Of a stretch of 16,706 nucleotides of DNA, positions 1 to 8,500 are shown in pieces. Position 1 is the stretch's first letter; each line of letters opens with the position of its first letter. Below the pieces are notes generated by a model, which did no database searches, was not told where the DNA came from, and saw only the letters and a list, made by a program, of their open reading frames with translations. The DNA is from Gammaproteobacteria bacterium (GTDB taxonomy: Bacteria; Pseudomonadota; Gammaproteobacteria; Steroidobacterales; Steroidobacteraceae): the NCBI GenBank assembly GCA_025350345.1, contig JANXYA010000276.1, positions 1-16,706 on the forward strand, read 5' to 3'. The position numbers and the translations under genes are program-made.

Positions 1-277
1 GAGTGTGTGCATCGATCATGCCTGGCAGGACCGTGCGGCCGGCCAGATCGATCGTCCGCGTCTTTGGCCCCTGCAGGGTGCTCATCGCCTGATCTGTGCC
101 AACGGCGACGATTGTGTTGCCGCGGAGTGCGAGGGCCTGCACGACGCCGCGCTTTGAATCCTGGGTATGGATCTTGCCGTTCAGCAGGAGCAGGTCCGCC
201 GGCGGTTCCCCGGCCGCGGCAGCGAGCGCAAGCCAAAGCGAGACCCACGGCGCGATCGCGGACAGATTAATTTTCAT
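1..277 (-). CDS. Exported amidohydrolase (YtcJ-like, amidohydrolase family 3), N-terminal part only
   Basis: Reading frame opens with ATG at 277 and stays open to the window edge, giving 92 complete codons; the C-terminal catalytic barrel lies outside. Residues 1-22 form a signal peptide (hydrophobic core WVSLWLALAAAA), so the enzyme should be periplasmic or outer-membrane associated. After it come ADLLLLNGKIHT, ALRGNTIVAVGTD, TIDLAGRTVLPG and MIDAHT, the N-terminal beta-sandwich and the start of the metal-binding motif (PGxIDAHxH) of the metal-dependent amidohydrolase superfamily. The spacing best fits the YtcJ/amidohydrolase-3 group. The visible part ends just before the second metal-binding His. 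An AAGG ribosome site lies about 4 bases before the ATG. The gene begins 37 bp after the stop of the TonB receptor on the same strand, so the two are probably co-transcribed. An imported or surface-bound substrate with a hydrolysable C-N or ester bond is possible, but the substrate is unknown. Confidence 0.85.
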   Translation of the reverse strand, partial: MKINLSAIAPWVSLWLALAAAAGEPPADLLLLNGKIHTQDSKRGVVQALALRGNTIVAVGTDQAMSTLQGPKTRTIDLAGRTVLPGMIDAHT

Positions 278-314
278 GGCCCTTGCCAGCAGCAATAGCA
301 GCAGTGCGTGCGCG

Positions 315-2786
315 CTACTCCGAATTGGTTTCCTTGCCGATGCGGTAGTTCAGGCGCAGGCCGATCACGCGCGGCTCAGTTGTCGTTTGCCGCAGGTCGA
401 AATTACCGGTGTTGCTGTAGACAACGGCGTTCCGGTCCGCAACGTTGGTGACATAGAGCTCGGCGAGCCAGTGGCCCCCAGCCGGGTTCAATCCGAGGCG
501 CAGGTTCAGGATCGAGTATTCAGGCTGCAGGATCCGCGGCAGCCCGTTGGAGCCCGCGACGTGCAGGTCATTCCACATGTCCCCCTTGTCGGCCATGTCA
601 AGCTGCACATAGCCCTTCATGCCGCTGCCCAGCGGATGCTCGTAGCGCAGGTTCCAGCTCCAGTTGAAATACGGCACGTAGGGGAGCCGCTCCCCGACGT
701 TGGCTTGGAAGGTGGCGTAGGGGCTCGAGGTCAGGTGTGAATCCGTGTAGCTGGTGGCCGCCTGGAGCAGCCAGTTCTCGCTGAACTTGTACTCGATGTT
801 CGATTCGACGCCTACGATGCGCGCGTCGCCGACATTGACGTAGAAGCTGCTCGTGGGACAGATGCTCGTGTCGAAGATGATGGTCTGCAAATCCTTCCAA
901 TCCATGCGGAAGATCGCGCCGTTCCACAGCAGGCGATCGTCGAGACCGGTCGACTTCCAGCCGACTTCGAAGTTGTTGAGCGTGTCAGGCGAGTAGCTGT
1001 GCGGCACCACGCCGCCCGTGCCATTGCCCGTGTTGTAGCACGCGTCTGGGAATCCTGAATTGGAGCCGCCGTCGCGAAACCCCTGGGCGAAGTTGGCGTA
1101 CAGCAGCACCTTGTCCTTGAGCTTGTAGTTGATGCCGAACTTGCTGTCCCACTTATCCGAGGAGCCCACATCCGTGCCCGGAGTCGTGGCTTGGTAAGCG
1201 AATTGTCCGAAAGGACTGTAGTAGGTGAAATTGGAATGGAAGTGCACCAGGCCCGCCTCGACGTTGAACTTGCCGGTGACATCGAAGCTGATGTTGGCAA
1301 ACTCAGTGGTCTGCAGGTAATCCGATTGCGTCTGGTAGGAGTACCACACTCCCGCGGGGAGCGAGGTGGCGCCCGGCGGGGTGCCGTTATAGGCGTTGTA
1401 ATACTGGAATGCGGGACTGTCCGTGCGCAGTCCCGGGAGGTAGAAGGTGCTGCCGGAGTTCTTGTCCTGGGTCTTCTCCCAGTACAGGCCTCCGAGCCAG
1501 TGGATTCGTCCGCCTGGTTTGGATGCCAGCCGCAGCTCATTGGACCAGCGTTCGGGATTGGTGTGGTATTCGTAGAACTGCAGCGGGACGTTGCAGCCGG
1601 TGTACGGTCCGGTGCCGTAGACCGGGTCGTTCTGGCAGGTGACACCCTCGTTGGAACCCGGCACGCTGAAGAATCCGCCGTAGTTTTCCATGTACTGCGA
1701 ATATTCGTTCTGCTGGCGGGTGGGCAACGACCAGTAAGTGCTCGCGAAGACCAGGTCGCCGATGCCCACGTCGCCGTCGACGTGGAAATCGGCCGTCTTC
1801 GCCTCGAAGCCGTGGTTCTCCGGACCGAAGCGCGCAACTGTCCGGGGCGCCGCCAGGGTGGGGTTCTCGTCCCAGGCGCCGAAGGTGCTCTGGCGCTGAT
1901 AGCCGTAGGTGAGCGTAGCACTCCACTTATCGCTGGGCACCCATCTCAGGGCCACCCGACCACCCTCGAGGTGCTCGTGGTTGTAATCGTTGGCCGCCCA
2001 TGCGGAGTTGTTGGATACGGCCCCGTTGACCCAGGTGCGCGTGGTCAGCAGGTTACTGATGAAGCCGCCCTGGGAGACGTTGAAGGCGGATACTCGAAGA
2101 CCGAGTGTTCCTGAAATGAGCGGCACATTCAGGAACCCCTCAGAAGTCCAGTTCTGCTGGCCCCCGCGAATCTTGCCGCCGTCGAGATCGACGCCGGCGC
2201 TGAAGGCGGTCACGTCCGGTTTGCTGGTGACGTAGCGTATGGCGCCGGACATGGAACTCGCACCAAAGGTCGTGCCCTGCGGGCCGTTCAGCACTTCGAT
2301 GCGCTCGATATCGTACAGATGCAGGTCCGGCTGTACGCCGGCCCAGCTCATCGACATGTCGTCAACGAAAAACCCCGCCGCAGACGTGTTCGAATAATTC
2401 GGGTTGCTGCCGTCGGACACTCCGCGCATGACCAGGAACTGCGTCCCGGGACCTTCGCTGATAATGGAAATGGACGGCTGCTTCTCCGCGTAGTCATCGA
2501 TCCCGGTGATGCCGAGGTTCTGCATGTCCTTCTTCGATATCACGTCAATGCTCAAAGGGACGTCCTGCAGGTTCTCTACGCGCTTGCGCGCCGTCACGAT
2601 CACTTCCTCGAGACGCCCGGATGTCGAGTTGTCCGCATCCGCCGCCAGCGACGGTGCGCCCGGTGCGGCCATCCCGGCAATGGCTGCGGCCACGGCCAGG
2701 CCGATTGCGGAACAGGGTCCACGTGCATGTGCCACGGACACGCTTGAAAGTGTTGATGCCGCATGCTGCCGGTGGCGTTTACGCAT
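315..2786 (-). CDS. TonB-dependent outer-membrane receptor
   Basis: Predicted 823-residue ligand-gated outer-membrane transporter that takes energy from TonB-ExbB-ExbD. An unusually long n-region (about 27 residues) precedes the hydrophobic signal-peptide core AIGLAVAAAIAGMA, with probable cleavage near PSLA/AD at about 48. A TonB box (EEVIVTA) sits at 60-66. The plug follows from about 70 to 185 and includes LQDVPLSI, the FLVMRGVSDG segment and IERIEVLNGPQGTTFGASSMSGAI. The rest is rich in aromatic and Asn residues, as expected for a 22-strand barrel. Cys384 and Cys398 could form a disulphide in an extracellular loop. The last strand (IGLRLNYRIG) is followed by a polar KETNSE tail instead of ending on an aromatic residue. 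The start is supported by GGAG at 2794-2797, seven bases before the ATG. This plug style is common in Sphingomonas/Xanthomonas-type receptors of unknown substrate. No FecR or sigma-factor gene is adjacent. Confidence 0.93.
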   Translation of the reverse strand: MRKRHRQHAASTLSSVSVAHARGPCSAIGLAVAAAIAGMAAPGAPSLAADADNSTSGRLEEVIVTARKRVENLQDVPLSIDVISKKDMQNLGITGIDDYAEKQPSISIISEGPGTQFLVMRGVSDGSNPNYSNTSAAGFFVDDMSMSWAGVQPDLHLYDIERIEVLNGPQGTTFGASSMSGAIRYVTSKPDVTAFSAGVDLDGGKIRGGQQNWTSEGFLNVPLISGTLGLRVSAFNVSQGGFISNLLTTRTWVNGAVSNNSAWAANDYNHEHLEGGRVALRWVPSDKWSATLTYGYQRQSTFGAWDENPTLAAPRTVARFGPENHGFEAKTADFHVDGDVGIGDLVFASTYWSLPTRQQNEYSQYMENYGGFFSVPGSNEGVTCQNDPVYGTGPYTGCNVPLQFYEYHTNPERWSNELRLASKPGGRIHWLGGLYWEKTQDKNSGSTFYLPGLRTDSPAFQYYNAYNGTPPGATSLPAGVWYSYQTQSDYLQTTEFANISFDVTGKFNVEAGLVHFHSNFTYYSPFGQFAYQATTPGTDVGSSDKWDSKFGINYKLKDKVLLYANFAQGFRDGGSNSGFPDACYNTGNGTGGVVPHSYSPDTLNNFEVGWKSTGLDDRLLWNGAIFRMDWKDLQTIIFDTSICPTSSFYVNVGDARIVGVESNIEYKFSENWLLQAATSYTDSHLTSSPYATFQANVGERLPYVPYFNWSWNLRYEHPLGSGMKGYVQLDMADKGDMWNDLHVAGSNGLPRILQPEYSILNLRLGLNPAGGHWLAELYVTNVADRNAVVYSNTGNFDLRQTTTEPRVIGLRLNYRIGKETNSE

Positions 2787-2798
2787 TTGCGAACTCCA

Positions 2799-2828
2799 TG
2801 AGCGCTTAAAATTCTGATATCGCGCTCA
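2799..2828. repeat. 7-bp inverted repeat around the receptor promoter
   Basis: TGAGCGC at 2799-2805 and GCGCTCA at 2822-2828 are perfect inverted copies separated by a 16-bp AT-rich spacer. The spacer contains the proposed -10 of the TonB receptor promoter. Arm centres are 23 bp apart, about two helical turns, which would fit a dimeric repressor. A transcript stem is the alternative. The symmetry is seen directly; an operator role is inference. Confidence 0.45.
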
Positions 2829-2839
2829 CCTGTGGACAA
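2811..2839 (-). promoter_or_regulatory. Candidate sigma-70 promoter of the receptor-amidohydrolase unit
   Basis: On the minus strand TTGTCC (2839-2834, 4 of 6 matches to TTGACA) is followed after exactly 17 bp by CAGAAT (2816-2811, 4 of 6 to TATAAT). This lies in the only clearly AT-rich patch of the 88-bp gap between the sulfotransferase stop and the receptor start. Transcription would begin near 2804, leaving a leader of about 17 bases that still contains the GGAG ribosome site. The match is moderate and unproven. Confidence 0.4.
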
Positions 2840-2874
2840 TCGACGCAACGGGATCATCCTTTGAGCAGACGTGT

Positions 2875-4875
2875 CTAGTCAACCGTCGGCCCGTTGAGGC
2901 TGTCGCCGAGCGCGCGGCGCAGCGGTTCGAGCTCCGCCTCGAAATGGCGCCAGTAGCCGACGCCCGAAGTGTACAGGGGCTGGCGCACCTGCTCGGCGCT
3001 CGCCGTGCGCACGGAGCGCTGCGTTTCGTGAAAGGACAGGCACGCAGGCTCAAAGGCCAGCCGGCAGTGCCGCAGCAGCCGGCGGATATTCGCTTCCGGA
3101 TCGCGCACCAGCTCCTCGTACTGGAAGTGCAGCACCTTGCCGGGCAAGACCGCGTCCCAGTGGTCCATGAGGGACAGGTAGGAGCGGTAGTAGCGGCCGA
3201 GATCCTCAAGATCGTAGCTGAAGGTCTGTCCTTCGGCGAAGTGCTGCTTGTAGACGCTGAAGCAGGCGTCCATCGGATGACGGCGCGCGTCGATGATCGT
3301 CGCGTGCGGCAGGATTGCGTGAATGAGCCCGACGTGGCTGAAATTATTGGGCAGCTTGTCGGTGAAGCGCTCACGTCCCGTGCGGAGCGGTGCGGTCTCG
3401 TCCAGATAGCGGTGGCCGAGCGCGGCGAACAGAGTGGGCGGGGCGGTGCCCACCGTTTCGGGATAGCCATCGCGATCCGCGGCCATGTCGTCGAACTGGT
3501 GCGTGAGGGTGATGATGTTGGGCAGCTCCATGGTGCCTTCCACGCAGGAGTGGCTGGCGAGGATCTGTTCCACCAGGGTGGAGCCGGAGCGCGGCAGCCC
3601 CACGATGAAGATCGGTGCGGTGCTCGGATCACCGCTCCCGGCGTGCCTGGCAAAGAATGCTGCATCAAAGAACGCGCAGATGCGCGCCGCGCGGCGCTCA
3701 AATTTCGCGATATCGAAGGGCGCGTCGAGTCGCCGCAAGGCGTTGCCGCGCGCGTAATAGGCAAAGGCGCCGGCGTATTGCCGGCGCTGCTCGAAGGCTT
3801 TCCCGAGCGCGAAATTCAGCTGCGCGGCATTGGCGCGCACGATCCCATCGCTCGCGAGCAGCTGCTGCATGGCCGCAATTTCGGCATCGCTGAACGAGTA
3901 GTTCTTGAGATCCGCGAGGCTCCAGTAGGCCTCCGCAGTTCCCGGATCCATGGCCAGGGCCGCTTTATACGCGGCCTCGCTGTCCTTGCGGTGGCCGAGG
4001 GTCTTGTGGACGTGGCCGATGGACAGGCGCAGGCGCACTTCCTTAGGCTGGAGCAGCGCCGCCTGCTCGTAGGCCTCGAGCGCCTCTTCCTGGCGCAGGA
4101 GCCGCGTGGATACCGAGCCAATCGTGATCCAGCTCTGCGGGTTTTCAGGCTCGATCCTGGTCAGGCGGCGTGCCGCCGCCTCCGCCTCCGTGAGGCGACC
4201 GAGCGCCAGCAGCGCCTGCACCCATCCGCGCCAGGTAAGCGGATTGTAGGCGGACTGTTGCAGGGCATGACGCAGCAGGCGCTCGGCATCAGCGGGCTTG
4301 TCGGCCGCGAGGGACAGGGCCGCCAGGCCGCACAGCGCCGCGACGTGACTCGGGTCCGAGCGCAGGATGTCACGAAAGAGGCGCTCCGATTCCTTGCGTT
4401 CGTCCGCGACCAGCGCCGCGGTGGCCTGCTCCACCAGCGCTCGTTGCGGGTCACAGAGCCGCGACCGCTCGAAGGCCACGCGCGCATCTTCGTACTGCTC
4501 CAGATCGACGAGCACATCGCCGTACGCCAGCCATGCGAGCGCATGATGCGGCGTGTTTTCCAGCACCCGGCGTACTTCCTCGCGCGCCCGCAAGGCCTGG
4601 CCGCTCCGTCGGTAGGCACGCGCCAGATCCACGCGCGCATCCACAAAGTCGGAAGCCCGGGCAAGCACGCCTTCGAGCGTCGCGATGCTCTCGGCGATCC
4701 TGTCCTGCGCCAGTTCAGCCGCTCCCAGGAGCCAGAGGCAGTTGAGCTCGCCGGGAGATCGCGACTCGAGGGCTCGCAGCCAGCGCTCCGCGGTTGCGGC
4801 GCGGCCGGTGCGCAGCGCCGCGTGCGCCTGGCGGAGGCTCTCCTCGAAAGTGGCTTGTGGCCGCTGTGCGCTCAT
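2875..4875 (-). CDS. TPR-repeat sulfotransferase (Sulfotransfer_3 type, tyrosylprotein-sulfotransferase-like)
   Basis: Predicted 666-residue PAPS-dependent sulfotransferase. About residues 5-370 are tandem tetratricopeptide repeats (for example the helix pairs around ALAWLAYGDVLVDLEQYEDA and SEAAYKAALAMDPGTAEAYW), usually a protein- or peptide-binding scaffold. The C-terminal domain carries the 5'-phosphosulfate loop GLPRSGSTL at 426-434 and the 3'-phosphate site IIDARRHPMDACFS at 527-540. Glu450 in TMELP lies where the catalytic Glu of animal tyrosylprotein sulfotransferases falls. Later segments TDKLPNNFSHVG and RTASAEQVRQPLY are typical of the family. No signal peptide or membrane segment is seen, so it is probably cytoplasmic. 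I start at ATG 4875 because AGGGGAG precedes it directly and the family-like sequence begins there. An in-frame ATG at 5001 would add 42 Arg/Ala/Gly-rich residues and overlap csiV by 74 bp. It begins 52 bp after the csiV stop with no terminator between. The acceptor is unknown. Confidence 0.92.
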   Translation of the reverse strand: MSAQRPQATFEESLRQAHAALRTGRAATAERWLRALESRSPGELNCLWLLGAAELAQDRIAESIATLEGVLARASDFVDARVDLARAYRRSGQALRAREEVRRVLENTPHHALAWLAYGDVLVDLEQYEDARVAFERSRLCDPQRALVEQATAALVADERKESERLFRDILRSDPSHVAALCGLAALSLAADKPADAERLLRHALQQSAYNPLTWRGWVQALLALGRLTEAEAAARRLTRIEPENPQSWITIGSVSTRLLRQEEALEAYEQAALLQPKEVRLRLSIGHVHKTLGHRKDSEAAYKAALAMDPGTAEAYWSLADLKNYSFSDAEIAAMQQLLASDGIVRANAAQLNFALGKAFEQRRQYAGAFAYYARGNALRRLDAPFDIAKFERRAARICAFFDAAFFARHAGSGDPSTAPIFIVGLPRSGSTLVEQILASHSCVEGTMELPNIITLTHQFDDMAADRDGYPETVGTAPPTLFAALGHRYLDETAPLRTGRERFTDKLPNNFSHVGLIHAILPHATIIDARRHPMDACFSVYKQHFAEGQTFSYDLEDLGRYYRSYLSLMDHWDAVLPGKVLHFQYEELVRDPEANIRRLLRHCRLAFEPACLSFHETQRSVRTASAEQVRQPLYTSGVGYWRHFEAELEPLRRALGDSLNGPTVD

Positions 4876-4927
4876 GCTCCCCTGCGATCGCGCCTGCCGC
4901 CCGCTCGCCAGTCTCCCGGCAGCAGAC

Positions 4928-5530
4928 TCAGCCGCCCGTCCTGGCCCCGCTCTCCGTGGCCTTTGGTAGCCGCGCGGGGCTGACGATGGCGATGACGCCA
5001 AAGCCCGGATGGTCGAAGTAGTTCTTCTCGTTGAACTTCACCTTGCGCAGTTCGCTCAGGGACCAGGGCGGATCGGTCCCGAGGTGCAGGTCAAAGCCCA
5101 GATGCAGGTACTGCCCGTGCTCCACATAGACGCTGCCGGTCAGCCCCGGCACGGCGATGCCCAGATCCTCGAGCTTCAGCCCGGCATGTTGCGGCCAGTC
5201 GGTGGCGCCCTGGATCCAGCCGGTGTGCACGAGCACGCGCCAGGAGTGGCCGGACCGCAGCCGCGCGGCCAGGCCGCCGAGCTGCATCTCGGAGCTGTCC
5301 AGCATGCGCAGCAGCGCCGGGGGCGTCGCGCCGTGCTCGAGCTGGCCATTGAAGCCGCGTCCTTCGGCAGTCGCGCTCAGGTCCTCACCGCCGGGCGCCG
5401 CCTCGGACTGGAAGATGATCATTTCCACCTGGTACAGGCCCGTGGCGGCCGCTGCAGCGTCGATCGGCCGGGGCAAGAGCGCGAGGGCGAGAGTTAAGCT
5501 CGCGGCCAGGGCGTAGCGCGATGAGTTCAT
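4928..5530 (-). CDS. csiV: CsiV-family exported protein (peptidoglycan/cell-shape factor)
   Basis: A 200-residue exported protein with a signal peptide (hydrophobic 8-20, Ala-rich cleavage region 25-29). Family-type segments follow in order: YQVEMIIFQ at 33-41, SWRVLVHTGWIQ in the middle, GSVYVEHGQYLHLGFDLHL, and near the end NEKNYFDHPGFGVIAIVSP. These match the CsiV family, named from a Vibrio cholerae periplasmic protein linked to peptidoglycan assembly through LpoA. The assignment rests on motif recognition plus position: csiV is found next to mfd in other Gammaproteobacteria. Here its ATG overlaps the mfd stop as ATGA (5527-5530), so translation is probably coupled. At 200 residues it is shorter than I remember for the Vibrio protein, mainly before the conserved C-terminal block. 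The function in this organism is inferred. Confidence 0.8.
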   Translation of the reverse strand: MNSSRYALAASLTLALALLPRPIDAAAAATGLYQVEMIIFQSEAAPGGEDLSATAEGRGFNGQLEHGATPPALLRMLDSSEMQLGGLAARLRSGHSWRVLVHTGWIQGATDWPQHAGLKLEDLGIAVPGLTGSVYVEHGQYLHLGFDLHLGTDPPWSLSELRKVKFNEKNYFDHPGFGVIAIVSPARLPKATESGARTGG

Positions 5531-8500
5531 GCGCCTATGTTAGCAGCCGCGGGGGCAGCACCGGGCCGGGGCGTAGTGCCAGGCCCGGCGAGTTCCCCCA
5601 GCAGCTGGGTGGCGAATTCGAAGCGGGCGGGTATGGCCGACAATCCACGGGTGAAGCGAAGCCGCAGCGGGCCATCCATGCGGTAATCATGCGCCGGCCG
5701 CTGGATCAGGCGGATCACCGTCGCGGCGTCCACCCGGTTCTCGGCCTCGAATTGCACGCTCCCTCCCTGGGGCCCGAGATCCAGCCTGCGCACGCCCAGG
5801 GCGCGGGCGCCCAGGCGGAGCGCCGCCAGCTGCAGCAGGTTGCTGGCCGGCTGGGGCAGGGGGCCGAAGCGATCGAGCAGTTCACCGCCCATGTCCTGCA
5901 GCTCGAAGGCCGAGGCGGCGGCAATGCGCTGGTAGAGCGCCAGCCGCAGCTGCACGTCGGGCACGAAGTCTTCGGGCAGCAGGGCCGGCACGTGCAGATC
6001 CACCTCGCTGACCGCGGCGAGCGGCCGCTCGAGCTGCGGCTCGCGGCCGGCGCGAAAGGCAACGACCGCCTGCTCCAGCATGTCCAGGTACAGGGTGAGT
6101 CCCACCTCGGTGAGCTCCCCGGACTGCGCCTCGCCGAGGAATTCGCCGGCGCCGCGGATCTCCAGATCGTGCGTGGCGAGCAGGAATCCGGCGCCCAGAT
6201 CCTCCATCGACTCGATCGCATCGAGGCGCTTGGCGGCATCGCCCTTGAGCGCACGGCGCGAGGGAATGATCAGGTAGGCATAGGCGCGGTGATGCGAGCG
6301 CCCGACGCGGCCGCGCAGCTGGTGCAGTTGCGCCAGCCCCAGGCGATCGGCGCGATTGATGAGAATGGTGTTGGCGGTGGGCACGTCGATGCCGCTCTCG
6401 ATGATGGTCGTGCAGACCAGCACGCTGAAGCGCCGATGATAGAAATCGACCATCAGCTGCTCGAGCTCGCGCTCGCGCATCTGGCCGTGTGCGAAGCGCA
6501 CCTGTGCCTCGGGCACGAGCGTGGCGAAGTCGCTGGCGACCTTCTCGATGTCCTGCACCTCGTTGTGCACCAGGTAAATCTGCCCCCCACGGCGGAGCTC
6601 CCGCAGTGCCGCCTCGCGCAGGGTCGGGCCGTGCCACTCGCAGATGAAGGTCTTGATCGCCAGGCGGCCGGCCGGCGGCGTGCTGATCAGCGAGAGCTCG
6701 CGCAGCCCGCCGAGGGCCATGTTGAGCGTGCGCGGAATCGGCGTGGCTGTCAGCGTCAGCACGTGCACCTCGGCGCGCAGGGCCTTGAGCCGCTCCTTGT
6801 CGCGCACGCCGAAGCGGTGCTCTTCATCGACGATCAGCAGGCCCAGGCGCCGGGCTCGGGCATCGACGTGCAGGAGCTTATGCGTGGCGATCAGGATGTC
6901 GACCTTGCCGTTTTCGAACCCCTCCAGCACGGCCTGGGCGTCGAGGCGGGAGCGGAAGCGCGACAACGCCTCGACGCGCACTGGCCAGTCGGCGAAGCGA
7001 TCGCGGAAACTCTGCAGGTGCTGCTCGGCCAGCAGCGTCGTGGGCACCAGTACGGTGACCTGATGGCCGGCCTGCACCGCGACGAAGGCTGCGCGCATCG
7101 CCACTTCGGTCTTGCCGAAGCCCACATCGCCGCAGACGATGCGATCCATCGGAGTCGGCTGGGCCAGATCCGCGATCACCTGGGCGATGGCGTCGGCCTG
7201 ATCCGCGGTCTCCTCGAAAGGAAAGGCATTGGCGAAGGTCTGGTACTCGAGCTCCCCGGCGCGCAGCACCGCGGCGGCGTGCGCGTGGCGGCGGGCGTGC
7301 AGATCGAGGAGTTCGGCCGCGACGTCGCGCACCGCTTCAGCGGCGCGGCGACGCGCCTTCGCCCACTGTTCGGTACCGAGCTTATGGAGCGGCGCGCTCT
7401 CCGGGCTCCCGCCCGCGTAGCGGTTGACGAGGTGCAGCGCGTGCACGGGCACGTAGACGCGATCCCCGTCGCGGTATTCGAGCAGCAGGAATTCGCCCGT
7501 CTCACCCCCGATCTGCATGAGCTCGAGGCCCAGGTACCGGCCCACGCCGTAGGTCTCGTGCACGACCGGCGCGCCGGGCTCGAGGCTCTGCAGGTTGCGC
7601 AGGATCGCGGCCGGATCGGCGAGGGTGCGCCGGCGGCGTCGCTCCTGCCGGGCGCGCGTGCCAAACAGCTGCGTTTCCGCCAGCAGCATCAGCGGCGGCT
7701 CGCGCAGCGCCAGGCCGCGGACCTCGCCGGCTACGATGATGGCGAGTGTCGCGCTGCCGTCCACGAATTGCGGCCAGCCGCTCACCGGGCGCGGCGTGCG
7801 GCCGTGGGCGACGAGCATCTGCGTGATCACTTCACGCCGGCCGGGGGAGTCCGCGGCCAGCAGCACTCGGCCCGGGTACTGCTGGAGGAAGGCCATGAGC
7901 GGGGCCAGCGGCTCGGTGGCGCGCGCGTCGAGCCTGAAATCGGGCGGCGCCAGGCAGGCGTTGCCGGGCTCAGGCTCTGCGGTGCCGCCCTCGTCGCTGA
8001 GATACACCTGCGGATGCGCCGCAAGTTGCGCGGCGAGCTCCGAGGGACTGACGAAGATCTCCTCCGGGGCGAGGAGCGGGCGTTCGATGTCGTGCCGGTA
8101 TTGCTCGTAGCGCGTGCCGATGGCCTGCCAGGAAGCGGAAAGTGCGGCGTCGAGTCCAGGTTCAGTGGCGAGCACCAGGTCGGAGGGCAGGTAGTCCATG
8201 AGACTGGCGGTGGCCGGGAAGAACAGCGGCAGGTAGTACTCGATGCCCGGCGGCGCGATGCCTTCGCTGACGTCGCGATAGAGGCCCAGACGCGTCACAT
8301 CGCCGCTGAATCGCAGGCGGAAGCGGCGCCGGTATTCGCGGATCGAGTCGGCGTCGAGCGGTATCTCACGCGCCGGCAACAGCCGGAGGGCCTCGATGGC
8401 TTCGAGCGAGCGCTGCGTCTCCGGATCGAAGCGCCGGAGCGTGTCGATCCGCTCCTCGAGCAGATCGATCCGCACCGGCAGCTCCGTGCCCATGGGCCAG

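Noticed and set aside
4894..4922. Inverted repeat CTGCCG/CGGCAG in the csiV-sulfotransferase gap as a terminator
   Set aside because: Only six pairs with a 17-base loop and no T-run, so I see no intrinsic terminator here.
2944..4983. Plus-strand open frame of 679 codons opposite the TPR-sulfotransferase
   Set aside because: Antisense shadow: the sulfotransferase frame has both PAPS motifs and TPRs, while this one shows no domain.
4876..5001. N-terminal extension of the sulfotransferase to ATG 5001
   Set aside because: The 42 extra residues are low-complexity Arg/Ala/Gly/Ser and overlap csiV by 74 bp, whereas ATG 4875 has an adjacent AGGGGAG and begins the family-like sequence.
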